Below, piece by piece: positions 32,977-41,977 of a stretch of 64,000 nucleotides of DNA (positions are counted from its first letter, which is position 1; every line of letters starts with the position of its first letter). The stretch is from Polaromonas sp. SP1. Lineage in GTDB: Bacteria; Pseudomonadota; Gammaproteobacteria; Burkholderiales; Burkholderiaceae_C. The notes below the pieces were generated by a model. That model saw nothing but the letters and a program-made list of their open reading frames with translations, searched no databases and was not told the DNA's origin. The DNA lies in assembly GCF_003711205.1 (NCBI RefSeq), contig NZ_CP031013.1, positions 2,460,501 through 2,524,500 on the forward strand, written 5' to 3'. Both the position numbers and the translations under genes were made by a program.

Positions 32977-33720
32977 TCACCACAGCTTGGCGCAGTTGCC
33001 GCTGAACACGACCGTCTCGCCGGGCTTGGCCGGGTTGGCGTCTGTCTCCAGCGTCACCACCAGCTTGCTGACTTTGGACAACAGCTTTTCCGAGGTGTCA
33101 GGCAGCATGGACACCGCCGAGCCGCTGGTCGGCACCGCGCCCAGGGAGAACGCCGGGCCGCTGGCCGGCACCGCCCACAGCACCAGGCGGCCGGTGGCCG
33201 GCGGCGTGATCGGGCCTATGACCTTGACCGTCATGGTCTTGCCGTGACGCAGCGAGCTCACCAGCAACTTGCCGTTGCCCTGCGCGTCAGTCAGCAGGCC
33301 CACATAACTTTGCGGCAGCCGCTCGCCTGAACGCATGGCGAGCTGGTCGCTGGTCATGAACAAGGTGGGCATGGCGACAAAAAAGGCGCTTGCCGCAATC
33401 ACGCCCGCTGCCAGGCCGCCAAAACCGAAACCTGCCGGCTTCACCCAACCCGTCCTGCCCAGCCAGGAGGTTCTGGCTTCGACGGGTTTCGCGGGCTGCG
33501 TGCGCGCCGCAATCGCGGCCCACACTTTGGGCGAGGGCGTGTGGGCCGGCACGGACACCGCCAGCTGGCCCAGCCGCGCCTCCCACTGCGTGACCAGCAC
33601 GCGCACATCGGCGCGGTCGCGCTGCAGGCGTTCAAAGCGGCGGCGCGCGCCGTGGGCCAGCGTGCCCAGCACATAGCCCGATGCGAGATGCTCCAGAACG
33701 ACAGGGTTGGTGTATCTCAT
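32977..33720 (-). CDS. Anti-sigma factor (RskA/ChrR-like membrane type)
   Basis: The 247-residue protein has an N-terminal helical domain (LASGYVLGTLAHGARRRFER), a single membrane segment (GFGGLAAGVIAASAFFVAMP, about 97-116) and a C-terminal periplasmic RskA-like domain. In such proteins the N-terminal part holds the sigma factor until a signal triggers release. The ATG overlaps the sigma-factor stop by four bases (33717-33720), strongly supporting the pair. Confidence 0.88.
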   Translation of the reverse strand: MRYTNPVVLEHLASGYVLGTLAHGARRRFERLQRDRADVRVLVTQWEARLGQLAVSVPAHTPSPKVWAAIAARTQPAKPVEARTSWLGRTGWVKPAGFGFGGLAAGVIAASAFFVAMPTLFMTSDQLAMRSGERLPQSYVGLLTDAQGNGKLLVSSLRHGKTMTVKVIGPITPPATGRLVLWAVPASGPAFSLGAVPTSGSAVSMLPDTSEKLLSKVSKLVVTLETDANPAKPGETVVFSGNCAKLW

Positions 33721-34337
33721 GCGACCACCCCTTGCGCCGCCAGGCAGCCCTTGAGCTTCTCCAGCCCGCGCCGTATCCAGGCTTTGACCGAACCGAGCGG
33801 CGCGCCCATTTGCGCGGCCACCTCGGTGTGCGACAGGCCCTGGTAATAGGCCAGCGCCAGGCTTTGCCGGTGGCTGCCTTCCAGCGCGTTCATGCAGCCT
33901 TCTATATGCAGCGCCTGGGTGGCCTGCTCAAACAGCTGCGCGGCGCTGGGGGCGGGCGTGGCCGTGGTTTCGGTGTCTTCTTCGTCGACTTCGCCGATCT
34001 CACCTGAATTGGGCAACCCGGTTTCTTTTCGGCGCGCGCGTGAGCGCCAGGCGTCAAGCGCCTTGTTGCGGACGATGGCGATCAGCCACGTCATGGGTTG
34101 AATGGTTTGGCCGTCTACTTCGCTGCGGTAGCCGGCTGCGCTTTTCCAGATACTCACATACGCCTCTTGCAGCACATCTTCGGCCGCCTGTCCTTGTCCC
34201 AATATACGAACGGCAACGCCAAACAGATGCGTGTGGGTGCGCTCATAAATACGGGCGAAAGCGGCGTGGTCGCCCCGGGCCGCGCCGGCGATCAGCGCCT
34301 GCAGGCTGAGGGTGTCTGCGTCTGGGTCCGGTTTCAT
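33717..34337 (-). CDS. ECF RNA polymerase sigma factor
   Basis: With the start at 34337 (MKPDPDADTLSLQALIAGAA) the product has 206 residues. Region 2 is visible as FGVAVRILGQGQAAEDVLQE and TWLIAIVRNKALDAWRSR, and region 4 as LALAYYQGLSHTEVAAQMGA followed by PLGSVKAWIRRGLEKLK. It belongs with group ECF sigma factors controlled by RskA-like anti-sigma factors. It heads the cluster that includes the TPR, DUF6632-like and cupredoxin genes. A tandem TAGGGAGTT repeat lies just upstream. Confidence 0.92.
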   Translation of the reverse strand: MKPDPDADTLSLQALIAGAARGDHAAFARIYERTHTHLFGVAVRILGQGQAAEDVLQEAYVSIWKSAAGYRSEVDGQTIQPMTWLIAIVRNKALDAWRSRARRKETGLPNSGEIGEVDEEDTETTATPAPSAAQLFEQATQALHIEGCMNALEGSHRQSLALAYYQGLSHTEVAAQMGAPLGSVKAWIRRGLEKLKGCLAAQGVVA

Positions 34338-34348
34338 GCGGCTGAGTA

Positions 34349-34366
34349 TAGGGAGTTTAGGGAGTT
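34349..34366. promoter_or_regulatory. Tandem TAGGGAGTT repeat upstream of ECF sigma gene
   Basis: Two directly adjacent copies of TAGGGAGTT lie 12-29 bp upstream of the sigma-factor start. They may bind a regulator or be part of the promoter; no partner site was found. Confidence 0.35.
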
Positions 34367-34590
34367 CGGCTTGTACGGCCTGTGCCGGGCCGGCAGAGAC
34401 TTTTTTTGCGAAAACCTGCATCCGGTTTGTCCCGGCCGGCGTTTGTCCCCGGTAGGCCGCACCCGTATCCGTACAGGCACCGGCCCGCACCCCCTTCCGT
34501 CCATCGGATGGCGGTTTTTTTCCGTCTTTTTTACTTTTTTTTAACCCGGAGACCTGTCAGTATTGACAGCGCTCCTCCCAGGAGATCGCC

Positions 34591-35172
34591 ATGACATCGA
34601 TTCAAACTGTCGCCCAACCCAAGCTCACCAGGCTCAATGCCGGCCTGCTGGCCGCCCTGCTGTGCACGGGCTTGCTGGGCGCCTGCGCCACCGGCCCGGC
34701 CGCCGATGCCGGCAAGCCGGCGCCCGCCGCGCTCAAGCCTGCCGACAACGAACGCGCCGCCTTCACCTGGCATGCGGTGGGCTCGCAGATTTATGAATGC
34801 CGCGCCAACGACAAGGGCGGCTGGGCCTGGGTGTTTGTCGCACCCGAGGCAGACCTCTTCAACCAGAAAGACGAAAAGGTCGGCACGCACGGCGCCGGCC
34901 CGCACTGGACGGCGCTGGACGGCAGCAAGACCGTGGGCACCGTGAAGGCCCGCGCAGACGCCGAACGTCCTGCCGACATCCCGCTGCTGTTGCTGACGGC
35001 CAAATCGGCCGGCACGCCCGGCAAGATGGCCAGTGTCACCAGCGTGCAGCGCCTGAACACCGAGGGCGGCAACGCCCCGGCCAAAGGTTGCGCCGCACAA
35101 GCCGATGCAGGCAAACGCGTCAAGGAAGGCTATACCGCCGACTACGTGTTTTTTACCGCCAAAAACACCTGA
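34591..35172 (+). CDS. DUF3455 lipoprotein (copy 1)
   Basis: The 193-residue protein has a lipoprotein signal ending LLGACA (LAALLCTGLLGACATG). The mature part matches DUF3455: HAVGSQIYECR, WVFVAPEADLFNQ, VGTHGAGPHW and SVQRLNTEGG. The first TM-like stretch and lipobox place it in the cell envelope. It is divergent from the ECF sigma gene across a 253-bp region and has GGAG upstream. A paralogue lies at 51242-51805. The family function is unknown to me. Confidence 0.85.
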   Translation: MTSIQTVAQPKLTRLNAGLLAALLCTGLLGACATGPAADAGKPAPAALKPADNERAAFTWHAVGSQIYECRANDKGGWAWVFVAPEADLFNQKDEKVGTHGAGPHWTALDGSKTVGTVKARADAERPADIPLLLLTAKSAGTPGKMASVTSVQRLNTEGGNAPAKGCAAQADAGKRVKEGYTADYVFFTAKNT

Positions 35173-35183
35173 GCGAGTCCATC

Positions 35184-35783
35184 ATGTCCGTCCTCAAAAA
35201 CCTCTTCAGCGCCAGCAAAAGCCCCCCGCATGCACCCAGCGGGCCTGAAACCGGCCCGGTCAAGATGAACCTTGACGAGCGCATGGAGTTCAGGCGCGAG
35301 ATGTTGTATGAGGCGATACGGGTGACGATGCAGGCCCACGGGATTTTGTCGGCAAGCTACAAGTTTCGCGTGGTGCGAAACGACAAGCGGGGCCACCAGT
35401 ACATCGTGCTGGTGGACCTTTCCACCGACTTCCTGCACAACCGCGAGGGCAGCCCCGAGCGGCTGGTGGCGGTGGGCGCGGCCATCGTCAAAAATGCCGC
35501 CGCGCGTTACCACCTGCTGGTCAGCGGCGTGTACTGGCAGGTCAATGAGCAGATCCAGGGCTTTGAGGCCAGCCGCCCGGGCGCGCTGCGTGGCGGGCAA
35601 GACCCCGCTGGGCCCGCGGTGCCGCCGCAGCCGCAGCGCCGCGAGCGGGCGACTGCGGAAGAACTCGCCGCCTTTGAAGCTGCCTGGGAACAGGGGCGGG
35701 CGATGCAAATCGGTGACCGCGTCTATTCGTCCGACCTGGCGCCGCTGGAGCCGGACCCGCACAAGGACGACAGCCGGCGATAA
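35184..35783 (+). CDS. Conserved hypothetical protein, cytoplasmic
   Basis: The 199-residue product begins MSVLKNLFSASKSPPHAPSG and has a compact alpha/beta middle (SYKFRVVRNDKRGHQYIVLV...RLVAVGAAIVKNAAARYHLL) with flanking Pro-rich, probably disordered parts. No motif or membrane segment is visible. It starts 11 bp after the DUF3455 stop, so the two may be co-transcribed. It converges on the Roadblock module. Confidence 0.65.
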   Translation: MSVLKNLFSASKSPPHAPSGPETGPVKMNLDERMEFRREMLYEAIRVTMQAHGILSASYKFRVVRNDKRGHQYIVLVDLSTDFLHNREGSPERLVAVGAAIVKNAAARYHLLVSGVYWQVNEQIQGFEASRPGALRGGQDPAGPAVPPQPQRRERATAEELAAFEAAWEQGRAMQIGDRVYSSDLAPLEPDPHKDDSRR

Positions 35784-35852
35784 GCCGGCCCGGAGCGTGC
35801 ATGTCAGGGCAGCCACCGCAGGATGCTGGTCCTGCCGTGGCCTGAGCCGCCA

Positions 35853-36212
35853 TCACACCACCAGGTCTTTTTCGACTTCCTGGGCCTTGCGGCGGGCCAT
35901 TGCCAGGTTGGACTTGCCCTTGTCCAGCACCAGGTAGATGAACAGGCCTTCCTTGCGCGCCATCGGGCGGATGATGTGGTAATGCTTGCCCAGCGTGATC
36001 AGGATGTCCTCGATCACGTCGTTCAGGCCCAGCGCCCTCATCGTTTTGATCTTGGCGCGTACCACCTCGGTGTTGCCCGCAGCCGCAACTTCCATGTCCA
36101 CACCCGTGCCGATCTGTCCCAGGATCATTCCACTGGATGAGTCCACCAGTGCGGCGCAAAGCGCGCCGTCGCAGACCATCAACTCGTCCATTCCCTGTTT
36201 GATATTTGCCAT
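35853..36212 (-). CDS. Roadblock/LC7 domain protein (third in module)
   Basis: The 119-residue product (MANIKQGMDELMVCDGALCA) fits a Roadblock/LC7 fold: a helix, the strand pair AALVDSSSGMILGQIG, the helix NTEVVRAKIKTM and the strands IIRPMARKEGLFIYLVLDKG. Roadblock proteins dimerise and act as partners or GTPase-activating proteins for small Ras-like GTPases. It lies 83 bp after the preceding gene, so it may have extra expression. Confidence 0.75.
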   Translation of the reverse strand: MANIKQGMDELMVCDGALCAALVDSSSGMILGQIGTGVDMEVAAAGNTEVVRAKIKTMRALGLNDVIEDILITLGKHYHIIRPMARKEGLFIYLVLDKGKSNLAMARRKAQEVEKDLVV

Positions 36213-36295
36213 TTGCCTTGCCTCTCTGCTGACGCCGGATGAAAGGCCTTGCTGCCGCGGCGTCAGAAGCGGCAACTGCCTGGAAAAAATAGCCT

Positions 36296-36676
36296 TTACG
36301 GCCCGCTGACGACCTCGCTCGCCAGTACCTTTTTTAATGTCAGCGCGCTTTCGCCCCAGTGCGCCCAATCCACCCCCTGCCTGGAGGCGATGCAAACCAG
36401 CACCAGGGGACTGGGAAGACAGGGAAACAGCGCAATCGTGCCGCTGACAAATGCGCAGGCCGCAGAGCGAAGGGCGCCCAGCGTCGCAAAGTGGGACGAG
36501 AGCCTGGACTGGACACGCCAGAACTCGACAGCCGCCTCGCCGGTTCGCTCGATGTCGGGTAGCTCGCCTGCGTGGTACCAGACCATGCCGGTGTCCGGAT
36601 CCACCAGCGCGCAGCCCTGCACGCCGGGCTGGCTGGCCAATATGCCTAGCAGGCGGTTGATTTCCACCTGGCTCAT
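36296..36676 (-). CDS. Roadblock-like protein (second in module)
   Basis: The 126-residue protein begins MSQVEINRLLGILASQPGVQ and continues with GCALVDPDTGMVWYHAGE, a typical first helix and hairpin of the Roadblock fold. The sequence is more diverged than its two neighbours, with several Cys residues (SAACAFVSGTIALFPC). Its ATG overlaps the stop of the upstream Roadblock gene (36673-36676). It probably forms mixed dimers with the other two. Confidence 0.65.
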   Translation of the reverse strand: MSQVEINRLLGILASQPGVQGCALVDPDTGMVWYHAGELPDIERTGEAAVEFWRVQSRLSSHFATLGALRSAACAFVSGTIALFPCLPSPLVLVCIASRQGVDWAHWGESALTLKKVLASEVVSGP

Positions 36677-37056
36677 GCCTGCTCCAGTGCACGGGTGGCC
36701 TGGGTCGCAAAATACAGAATCTGTCCCATGATGGCGTCCTGGCCCGCCACCACGCTGAGCACGAGCGAGATGTCGGCACGCTGGGCCTGCACCATGACAA
36801 TGTGGCCGCCCGCGGCTTCGATGATGACTTTCTGGCATGCGCCCAGCCGTCCTTCTTCTCCCACGATGGCGCCCAAGGCCGCCATGGAGCTGGCCAGCGC
36901 CGAGAGCCTGGCAATCTCCGTGGTGTTTTCGATGCGTGAGGCGACTTCGAAGCCGTCCTCCGTCGATACCACGGCGGCCCTGGCGCCTTTGACCTGGTCC
37001 ATCACCTCGTTGACCGCCGTCAGCGCGGCGTTCTTCACTGCGGGTTCCACGTTCAT
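36673..37056 (-). CDS. Roadblock/LC7 domain protein (first in module)
   Basis: The 127-residue product has the Roadblock pattern: helix NAALTAVNEVMDQVKGARAA, strand VVSTEDGFEVAS, helix RLSALASSMAALGAIVGEE and strands VIIEAAGGHIVMVQAQ. It resembles MglB-type regulators. Its start overlaps the GTPase stop by four bases (37053-37056), the arrangement expected for a GTPase and its cognate regulator. Confidence 0.85.
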   Translation of the reverse strand: MNVEPAVKNAALTAVNEVMDQVKGARAAVVSTEDGFEVASRIENTTEIARLSALASSMAALGAIVGEEGRLGACQKVIIEAAGGHIVMVQAQRADISLVLSVVAGQDAIMGQILYFATQATRALEQA

Positions 37057-37592
37057 GACAAAGCTCCGGTTTTTGTTTCGAGTTGAAGCAGGAGCAGTTC
37101 GAGCAGCTGGATCACCTCTACCGGCTGCCGTACGTCCGTTTTCAGGACGGGGCAGAGCACATCCCGCGATTCCAGATGTTTGGCATAGGCCTCCATATCG
37201 GGTTTGGGATGGGTGTCGGTGCGGCCCACCGCCACCACGCAGCCGGCGTCACTGATGAGCTGCGCGAAGCCGGTCAGGTAGATGTCCAGTTCGGCGAGCG
37301 GATCCGGCCCGCTGTTGTCGATCAGGATGATCAGCCCGAGTGCGCCGCGCGAGAGGACCTTCCACATGAAGTCAAAGCGTTTCTGGCCCGGCGTGCCGTA
37401 CAGCCGCAGCTTTTCCCCGTTGTCCAGCGTCAGCTCGCCATAGTCCAGGCCTGCCGTGGTCAGCGCCTTGGATACATTCGGGTCGGTATTGCGCACGTCC
37501 GTACGGATAGGCGGGACTTCGCTGACCACGCCGATGGCGGTGGTCTTGCCCGCACCGGTGGTGCCGGTAAAAAGTATCTTGTGTTCGATCAC
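37053..37592 (-). CDS. Small Ras-like GTPase (MglA/Gtr-like)
   Basis: With a GTG start at 37592 the product has 179 residues and begins with EHKILFTGTTGAGKTTAIG, a Walker A/P-loop. The G3 region is YGTPGQKRFDFMW (Pro-Gly-Gln instead of Ala-Gly-Gln) and the specificity motif is VGRTDTHP rather than NKxD. These are features of bacterial GTPases of this type. The start overlaps the upstream stop as GTGA (37589-37592). An upstream ATG (37673) would overlap the preceding gene by 85 bp and is less likely. Confidence 0.85.
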   Translation of the reverse strand: MIEHKILFTGTTGAGKTTAIGVVSEVPPIRTDVRNTDPNVSKALTTAGLDYGELTLDNGEKLRLYGTPGQKRFDFMWKVLSRGALGLIILIDNSGPDPLAELDIYLTGFAQLISDAGCVVAVGRTDTHPKPDMEAYAKHLESRDVLCPVLKTDVRQPVEVIQLLELLLLQLETKTGALS

Positions 37593-38296
37593 GTGCGCCC
37601 CGCGGAAAACAGGCCGAGCCGGCTGCGTATGCGGGATATCAGCCCGGGCTCGATATGGGCTGACTGCACGCAATGCGTGTCCTTCACGACGGTGTCGTGA
37701 GCCGCATGGGCGTCAGAAGAAATCGGTGCGTGTGCGGCTTGTGTGGCCGCTGCGAGCAGGGCCGCGTGCTGCAGGTCGGCGACAAACTGCAGGCAGACCT
37801 GCATCGGAACACCCGAGCGCTGGTGCAGGTCGGCCAGTGTGGTCCATTTGCCGGTCATCAGGGCCGCGAGGCGCATATGGTCAGAAGACGTCAGCAGGTT
37901 GGCGGGCGGCCAGCGCAGCAGGCGAAACTGGGCGGCCTGCGCGTGGACTGCCGGGCTGCTCACCCTGAGATGCTTTTCGGCTGCGACGCAGGTCCCGAGC
38001 TGGTTGAGAACCTGTTCCAGCGCATCCGCATGAAAAGGCATGTGGACGAAATGCGTTTCGCCCTGATGGACACCGCCGACAACAAGGGTTTTCCGGTCGG
38101 CAGGCATGTTGTGCGCGGCGTCCTGCGCGGCCACGCAGATGTCGGCGTCCTGGGGTGCGAAGGACCATTGCTGAAGGGTGCGGTGCGCCAGCAGCCTGAC
38201 GAACGATTTGAAGAGGGTTTCGTCGCGCGCCGACAAGCCGTTCAGGCTGAAAGTCAGGGCCTGCCGGTCATTGCCCGTCACGATGGGCGTTGTCAT
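37589..38296 (-). CDS. Unknown protein heading the GTPase/Roadblock operon
   Basis: The 235-residue product begins MTTPIVTGNDRQALTFSLNG. Residues about 130-185 (TSSDHMRLAALMTGKWTTLA, then LHQRSGVPMQVCLQFVADLQ) look like a winged-helix module, as in effector domains that accompany GTPase systems. No catalytic motif is visible. It overlaps the GTPase gene by four bases, which suggests it is a direct partner or effector. Confidence 0.65.
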   Translation of the reverse strand: MTTPIVTGNDRQALTFSLNGLSARDETLFKSFVRLLAHRTLQQWSFAPQDADICVAAQDAAHNMPADRKTLVVGGVHQGETHFVHMPFHADALEQVLNQLGTCVAAEKHLRVSSPAVHAQAAQFRLLRWPPANLLTSSDHMRLAALMTGKWTTLADLHQRSGVPMQVCLQFVADLQHAALLAAATQAAHAPISSDAHAAHDTVVKDTHCVQSAHIEPGLISRIRSRLGLFSAGRT

Positions 38297-38472
38297 CGCA
38301 CGCCCTCCCTGCAGCAGAAACCGCCTGCGGCGACGGTACCCGCTGCGGGGCGCTCCTGCGGCGTCAGCCCTTTGCCGATTTCAGTGGCCGCCGGTGGGTG
38401 GTTTGCTTTGCACATGGGCCCACGATATGGCCTGTGTCCGCTCCCGCCTATCCGTGATGTATGCAGGTATCG

Positions 38473-38480
38473 CTAGGTAT
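38473..38480. promoter_or_regulatory. CTAGGTAT element upstream of GTPase/Roadblock operon
   Basis: CTAGGTAT, with a further GGTAT seven bases to its left, lies in the 186-bp gap upstream of the operon. The 8-mer TACCTAGC (minus strand) also occurs in the palindrome between the kinase and response-regulator genes, so both may bind the same LuxR-type regulator. Confidence 0.35.
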
Positions 38481-38482
38481 GA

Positions 38483-41400
38483 TTACGTAACAAGTCGTAA
38501 ATTTGCGTGTTTGTCCTGACGGGCGACCGGCCACTGGATGGTCAAGCGGGTGCCGCGCTCACGCAGCGTGTCAAAGCGGAGCGTGCCTCCGATGAATTTC
38601 GTGCGTGCGGTCATGGAACGCAGGCCCAGGCCGTTGCTGCCGGCATTGGTTTGCCCTTTGAAGCCGCTGCCGTTGTCGCTGATGGACATCGCATAAAAGT
38701 CCTCATGTTTGAGAAGTACTACTTCCAGTTGCGTCGCCTTGCCGTGGCGCACGGCATTGGCCAGCGCCTCCTGCGCGATCCGGTAAAGATGGTTGCCCAC
38801 GCTGACCGGGATCGCATCGACCTCTCCCCCGGTGCTGAAATTGCACATGACGCCCTTGATGACTCGGTAATCTTCCGTGAGGCGCTCCAGGGCGCGCCAG
38901 AGCCCGCCAGGCGTTTCGCTCACGGGTGTCAGTCCGCGCGCCAGCCCGCGCGTGACGTCGACCGCTGTCTTCACCTGCTCCAGGGCGATGTCGAGTTGAC
39001 GTGTGACGTCGGGCTCCCGGTCCGCCGCGGTCCTGGCACCGCCCAGCACCAGCGCAAGCCCTGCCAGCTCGGAGCCCAGCGAATCGTGCAGTTCACGTGC
39101 GATGTGCGACTGCTGCGCTTCCAGTTCGCTGATGAGCACCCGCTCAAAACGGCTCTGGCTGGCGCGTATCTGCGCCTCGAACATTTCCTGCTCCGACAGG
39201 GGGGTGCCCGTGGTGATGTAGTGCGGCCGCCCGTTCCACATCACCATGGACGTGTTCATCATCGTGCGCAGCGTGCCGCCGTCCTTTTGCCGCAGGTCAG
39301 ACAGCGTCACGGGCACCGCAATCCCTTGTTGCAGGGAGTTGCGCCGCAGCATTTTTTGCGCGTAACTCTCCGCTGTGTAAAGGTCGCTAACCAGTGTGCC
39401 GTGCAGGCTCTGCGCGGCATGCCCGAGCATGCGGTGAAGGCTGGCATTCATGTAGATGATGTGCTCGTCGTCGGAAATCAGCACACCGATGTCTATGTTC
39501 TCCACCATGGCCTGCAGGAAGTTGTGCTGGTCCTGCATGACCTGTCTTGCATCCATCTGCGCGGAGATATCCATCACCACACCGGCATATTGCAAGGACT
39601 CACCCTGGGACGCATTGCTGACCATGCGTCCCCGGCTGCGCACCCACACCCAGCTGCCGTCAGCCTTGCGCATCCGGTATTCGGCTTCGTCGAAATCCGA
39701 GGCGCCGGCGAAATAGCGGTCCATGGTGGCCAGCGTCGCCTCAAGGTCGTCCGGGTGGATCAGCGATTTCCACTCCTCAAAGTTGGCCGGAGGCGCTGCA
39801 TATCCAAACATCTCCCAGCGCTGGGCATGTGTGACGCGGCCCGTCGGCACATCCAGAACCCACAGCGCGAGCTCCGCCCCGCGCAGCGCCAGGCTGAGCC
39901 TTTCGGATGTCCGCCGCTGAAGCGTCCAGGTCAGCCGCTGCGCCTGCTGGGCCGTTTTTTGCAGCGTAATGTCCCGCACGATCGCCGTGCGTTTGACCAG
40001 CACATCGCCTTGCATGACCAGGCTGCTCTTGGAATGCACCCAGAAGCGGCGGCCACGGGCAGTGACCATGACCAGTTCGAGGTCATGCGAGAGGCCTTCG
40101 CGCTCTTCTTTTTCCAGCGCCTCTTTCATGATGGCGGTGTACTCCGGCGCCACGAACTGGAGCGCGCTGCCGCGGTCGGGGGTGTAGGTGGCCGGTTGCA
40201 CGTCGAGCAGCCGGTACATCTGTTCTGTCCAGTAGACGCGGCTGCCGGATGCGAGGTCCTCTTCCCAACCGCCTATGCAAGCGAGTGACTGGGTGGCGTC
40301 GAGGAGCTTCTTTGAGCGCAGAGATTCCCTTTGCGCTTTCTGCCAGGGGCTGAGGTCGCGCAAAAAGGCGGCAAAAAAGCGCACCTTGCCGATGCTGACT
40401 TCCGTGAACGAAATTTCAAGCGGAAACTCCGTGCCGTCGCGATGCAGACCTGTGGTCTGGACCCGTCGCCAGTCGATGGATTTCACCGAACTGGAGATGT
40501 AGCGTGCAAACCCCTGGGCGTGTGCCGCCCGCAGAGCTTGAGGCTGCAGTATCTCAATCGTCTGCCCCGCCAGCTCGGCCGGCGTGTAACCAAAGACCTG
40601 TGCCAGAGCCGGGTTGGCAAAACTGATACGCCCATGCTCGTCCAACACCACAATCACGTCGCTCGCGGCCTCAAAAATAGCGCTGCGCAATTCCTCGCTG
40701 AGCTTCCATGCCCGCTCAGCGCGAATTTCCTTGGTGATGTCGGTGAGGGCGCCGCTGAAGCGGAGCACAGAGGCATCGTCCAGGTGGCTGAAGCGGCCGC
40801 GCGCGTGGAACCACCGGTACTCGCCGTTGACGTTGAGCCGGCATTTTTCGCTGAAGCTGCCTGCACGTCCGGCCAGGTGGTCGCGAAATGCCTTTCTTAT
40901 CCGGCCGAGATCGCGCTGATGCGTCCTTTCCCATACCTGCGCCAACCGGCTGATGGTTTCGCCCTCCGCCAGGCCCAGCTGGCGTCTGAGCTGGGGCGAC
41001 ATCAGCAGCTCGCCACCGGTCATGTTCCAGTCCCACAGGCCGTCACTGGAACCCTCGTTGGCCAGTTGCAGCCTGCGGCTGGCTTCTCCCAGTTTTTGCG
41101 ATGCCGCGAAGGACTGTGCCACCACGCGGCGGGATATCCGCCTGCCGATCCAAAGGAGTGCCAGTGCAACCAATGCCTGAAAGCCGAAGATGATGGAGGA
41201 GACTTCACGCGCCGCGTCTGAAATGGTGGAAGAAAATGCGTTTTCCAGCGGCGTCAGGCTGCTGTTGAGCGCCAGTATCTTTTTTCGGTAGACCTCGTCG
41301 CCGTAATTTCCCGGTGCGGCCGTGTACTTGCTTTGCAATTCGTTGGCAACTTGCTGCAGCTTTGCGATCTGGACGTCGCCTTCAGCCCAGAAACTGATGG

Positions 41401-41848
41401 CTTTTGCAAAATTGGGGTAACCGCGAAACCACCGATACAGAGCGATCAGCCCGCCAATGTCCGAAGGATGATTGCCGCCCGCCAGGAAGCCTGCGCGGGC
41501 CAGATCCGCGTCGGGCCTTTTCGCATCCAGCGCCAGGCGTGCCTGTTTGTCCCCAAGGGTGATATTGATGGACGACTGGAAACGCGCGAAGTGCTCCGGG
41601 TCGCCGTTGTCTACATACTGAAGCAACTCGATGACGGCATCTTTTTGCGCCTTGGACCATATCCCTTCGCCGGCCACATACGCCCTGACCCCGGAGAGCA
41701 GCCAGATGCTCAGCGCGCCCAGAAGCAGCAGCACCGCACAGGCTGCCAGCTGCGGCCAGATGACCGACGCCAGGTTAAGGCGCGGGACCTGATCAGGCAA
41801 TTGCTCCGGACGCTCTTCATCGTATGCAGAAGCTCCCATGCGTGACAC
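38483..41848 (-). CDS. Multi-PAS membrane sensor histidine kinase (HisKA_3)
   Basis: The 1121-residue protein has an N-terminal membrane segment (about 30-52), a periplasmic helical domain, a second membrane segment (about 220-238), then about five PAS/PAC units. Typical pieces are NEGSSDGLWDWNMTGGELLM, AASDVIVVLDEHGRISFANP and VENIDIGVLISDDEHIIYMN. The kinase part has the NarL-type H-box IARELHDSLGSELAGLALVL and an HATPase with DNGSGF and GLGLRSM. It should phosphorylate the divergently encoded LuxR-type regulator. The signal is unknown; the periplasmic domain and several PAS domains suggest integration of several inputs. Confidence 0.92.
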   Translation of the reverse strand: MSRMGASAYDEERPEQLPDQVPRLNLASVIWPQLAACAVLLLLGALSIWLLSGVRAYVAGEGIWSKAQKDAVIELLQYVDNGDPEHFARFQSSINITLGDKQARLALDAKRPDADLARAGFLAGGNHPSDIGGLIALYRWFRGYPNFAKAISFWAEGDVQIAKLQQVANELQSKYTAAPGNYGDEVYRKKILALNSSLTPLENAFSSTISDAAREVSSIIFGFQALVALALLWIGRRISRRVVAQSFAASQKLGEASRRLQLANEGSSDGLWDWNMTGGELLMSPQLRRQLGLAEGETISRLAQVWERTHQRDLGRIRKAFRDHLAGRAGSFSEKCRLNVNGEYRWFHARGRFSHLDDASVLRFSGALTDITKEIRAERAWKLSEELRSAIFEAASDVIVVLDEHGRISFANPALAQVFGYTPAELAGQTIEILQPQALRAAHAQGFARYISSSVKSIDWRRVQTTGLHRDGTEFPLEISFTEVSIGKVRFFAAFLRDLSPWQKAQRESLRSKKLLDATQSLACIGGWEEDLASGSRVYWTEQMYRLLDVQPATYTPDRGSALQFVAPEYTAIMKEALEKEEREGLSHDLELVMVTARGRRFWVHSKSSLVMQGDVLVKRTAIVRDITLQKTAQQAQRLTWTLQRRTSERLSLALRGAELALWVLDVPTGRVTHAQRWEMFGYAAPPANFEEWKSLIHPDDLEATLATMDRYFAGASDFDEAEYRMRKADGSWVWVRSRGRMVSNASQGESLQYAGVVMDISAQMDARQVMQDQHNFLQAMVENIDIGVLISDDEHIIYMNASLHRMLGHAAQSLHGTLVSDLYTAESYAQKMLRRNSLQQGIAVPVTLSDLRQKDGGTLRTMMNTSMVMWNGRPHYITTGTPLSEQEMFEAQIRASQSRFERVLISELEAQQSHIARELHDSLGSELAGLALVLGGARTAADREPDVTRQLDIALEQVKTAVDVTRGLARGLTPVSETPGGLWRALERLTEDYRVIKGVMCNFSTGGEVDAIPVSVGNHLYRIAQEALANAVRHGKATQLEVVLLKHEDFYAMSISDNGSGFKGQTNAGSNGLGLRSMTARTKFIGGTLRFDTLRERGTRLTIQWPVARQDKHANLRLVT

Positions 41849-41870
41849 CCCCTTGTTCGGCCGGTGCGCT

Positions 41871-41892
41871 GGCTAGGTAGAGATACCTAGCC
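41871..41892. promoter_or_regulatory. Palindrome between kinase and response-regulator genes
   Basis: GGCTAGGTA (41871-41879) and TACCTAGCC (41884-41892) are perfect inverted arms around GAGA. It lies in the divergent promoter region and is a good candidate operator for the LuxR-type regulator controlling both genes. Confidence 0.6.
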
Positions 41893-41977
41893 AGTGCGTC
41901 TGTGGCGTTTTGATTTACCGGCGCTCTGTTGCTATGCTGTCCTGGCTGCACATCTTGTTTTGTATTGGCTGCCCGAC

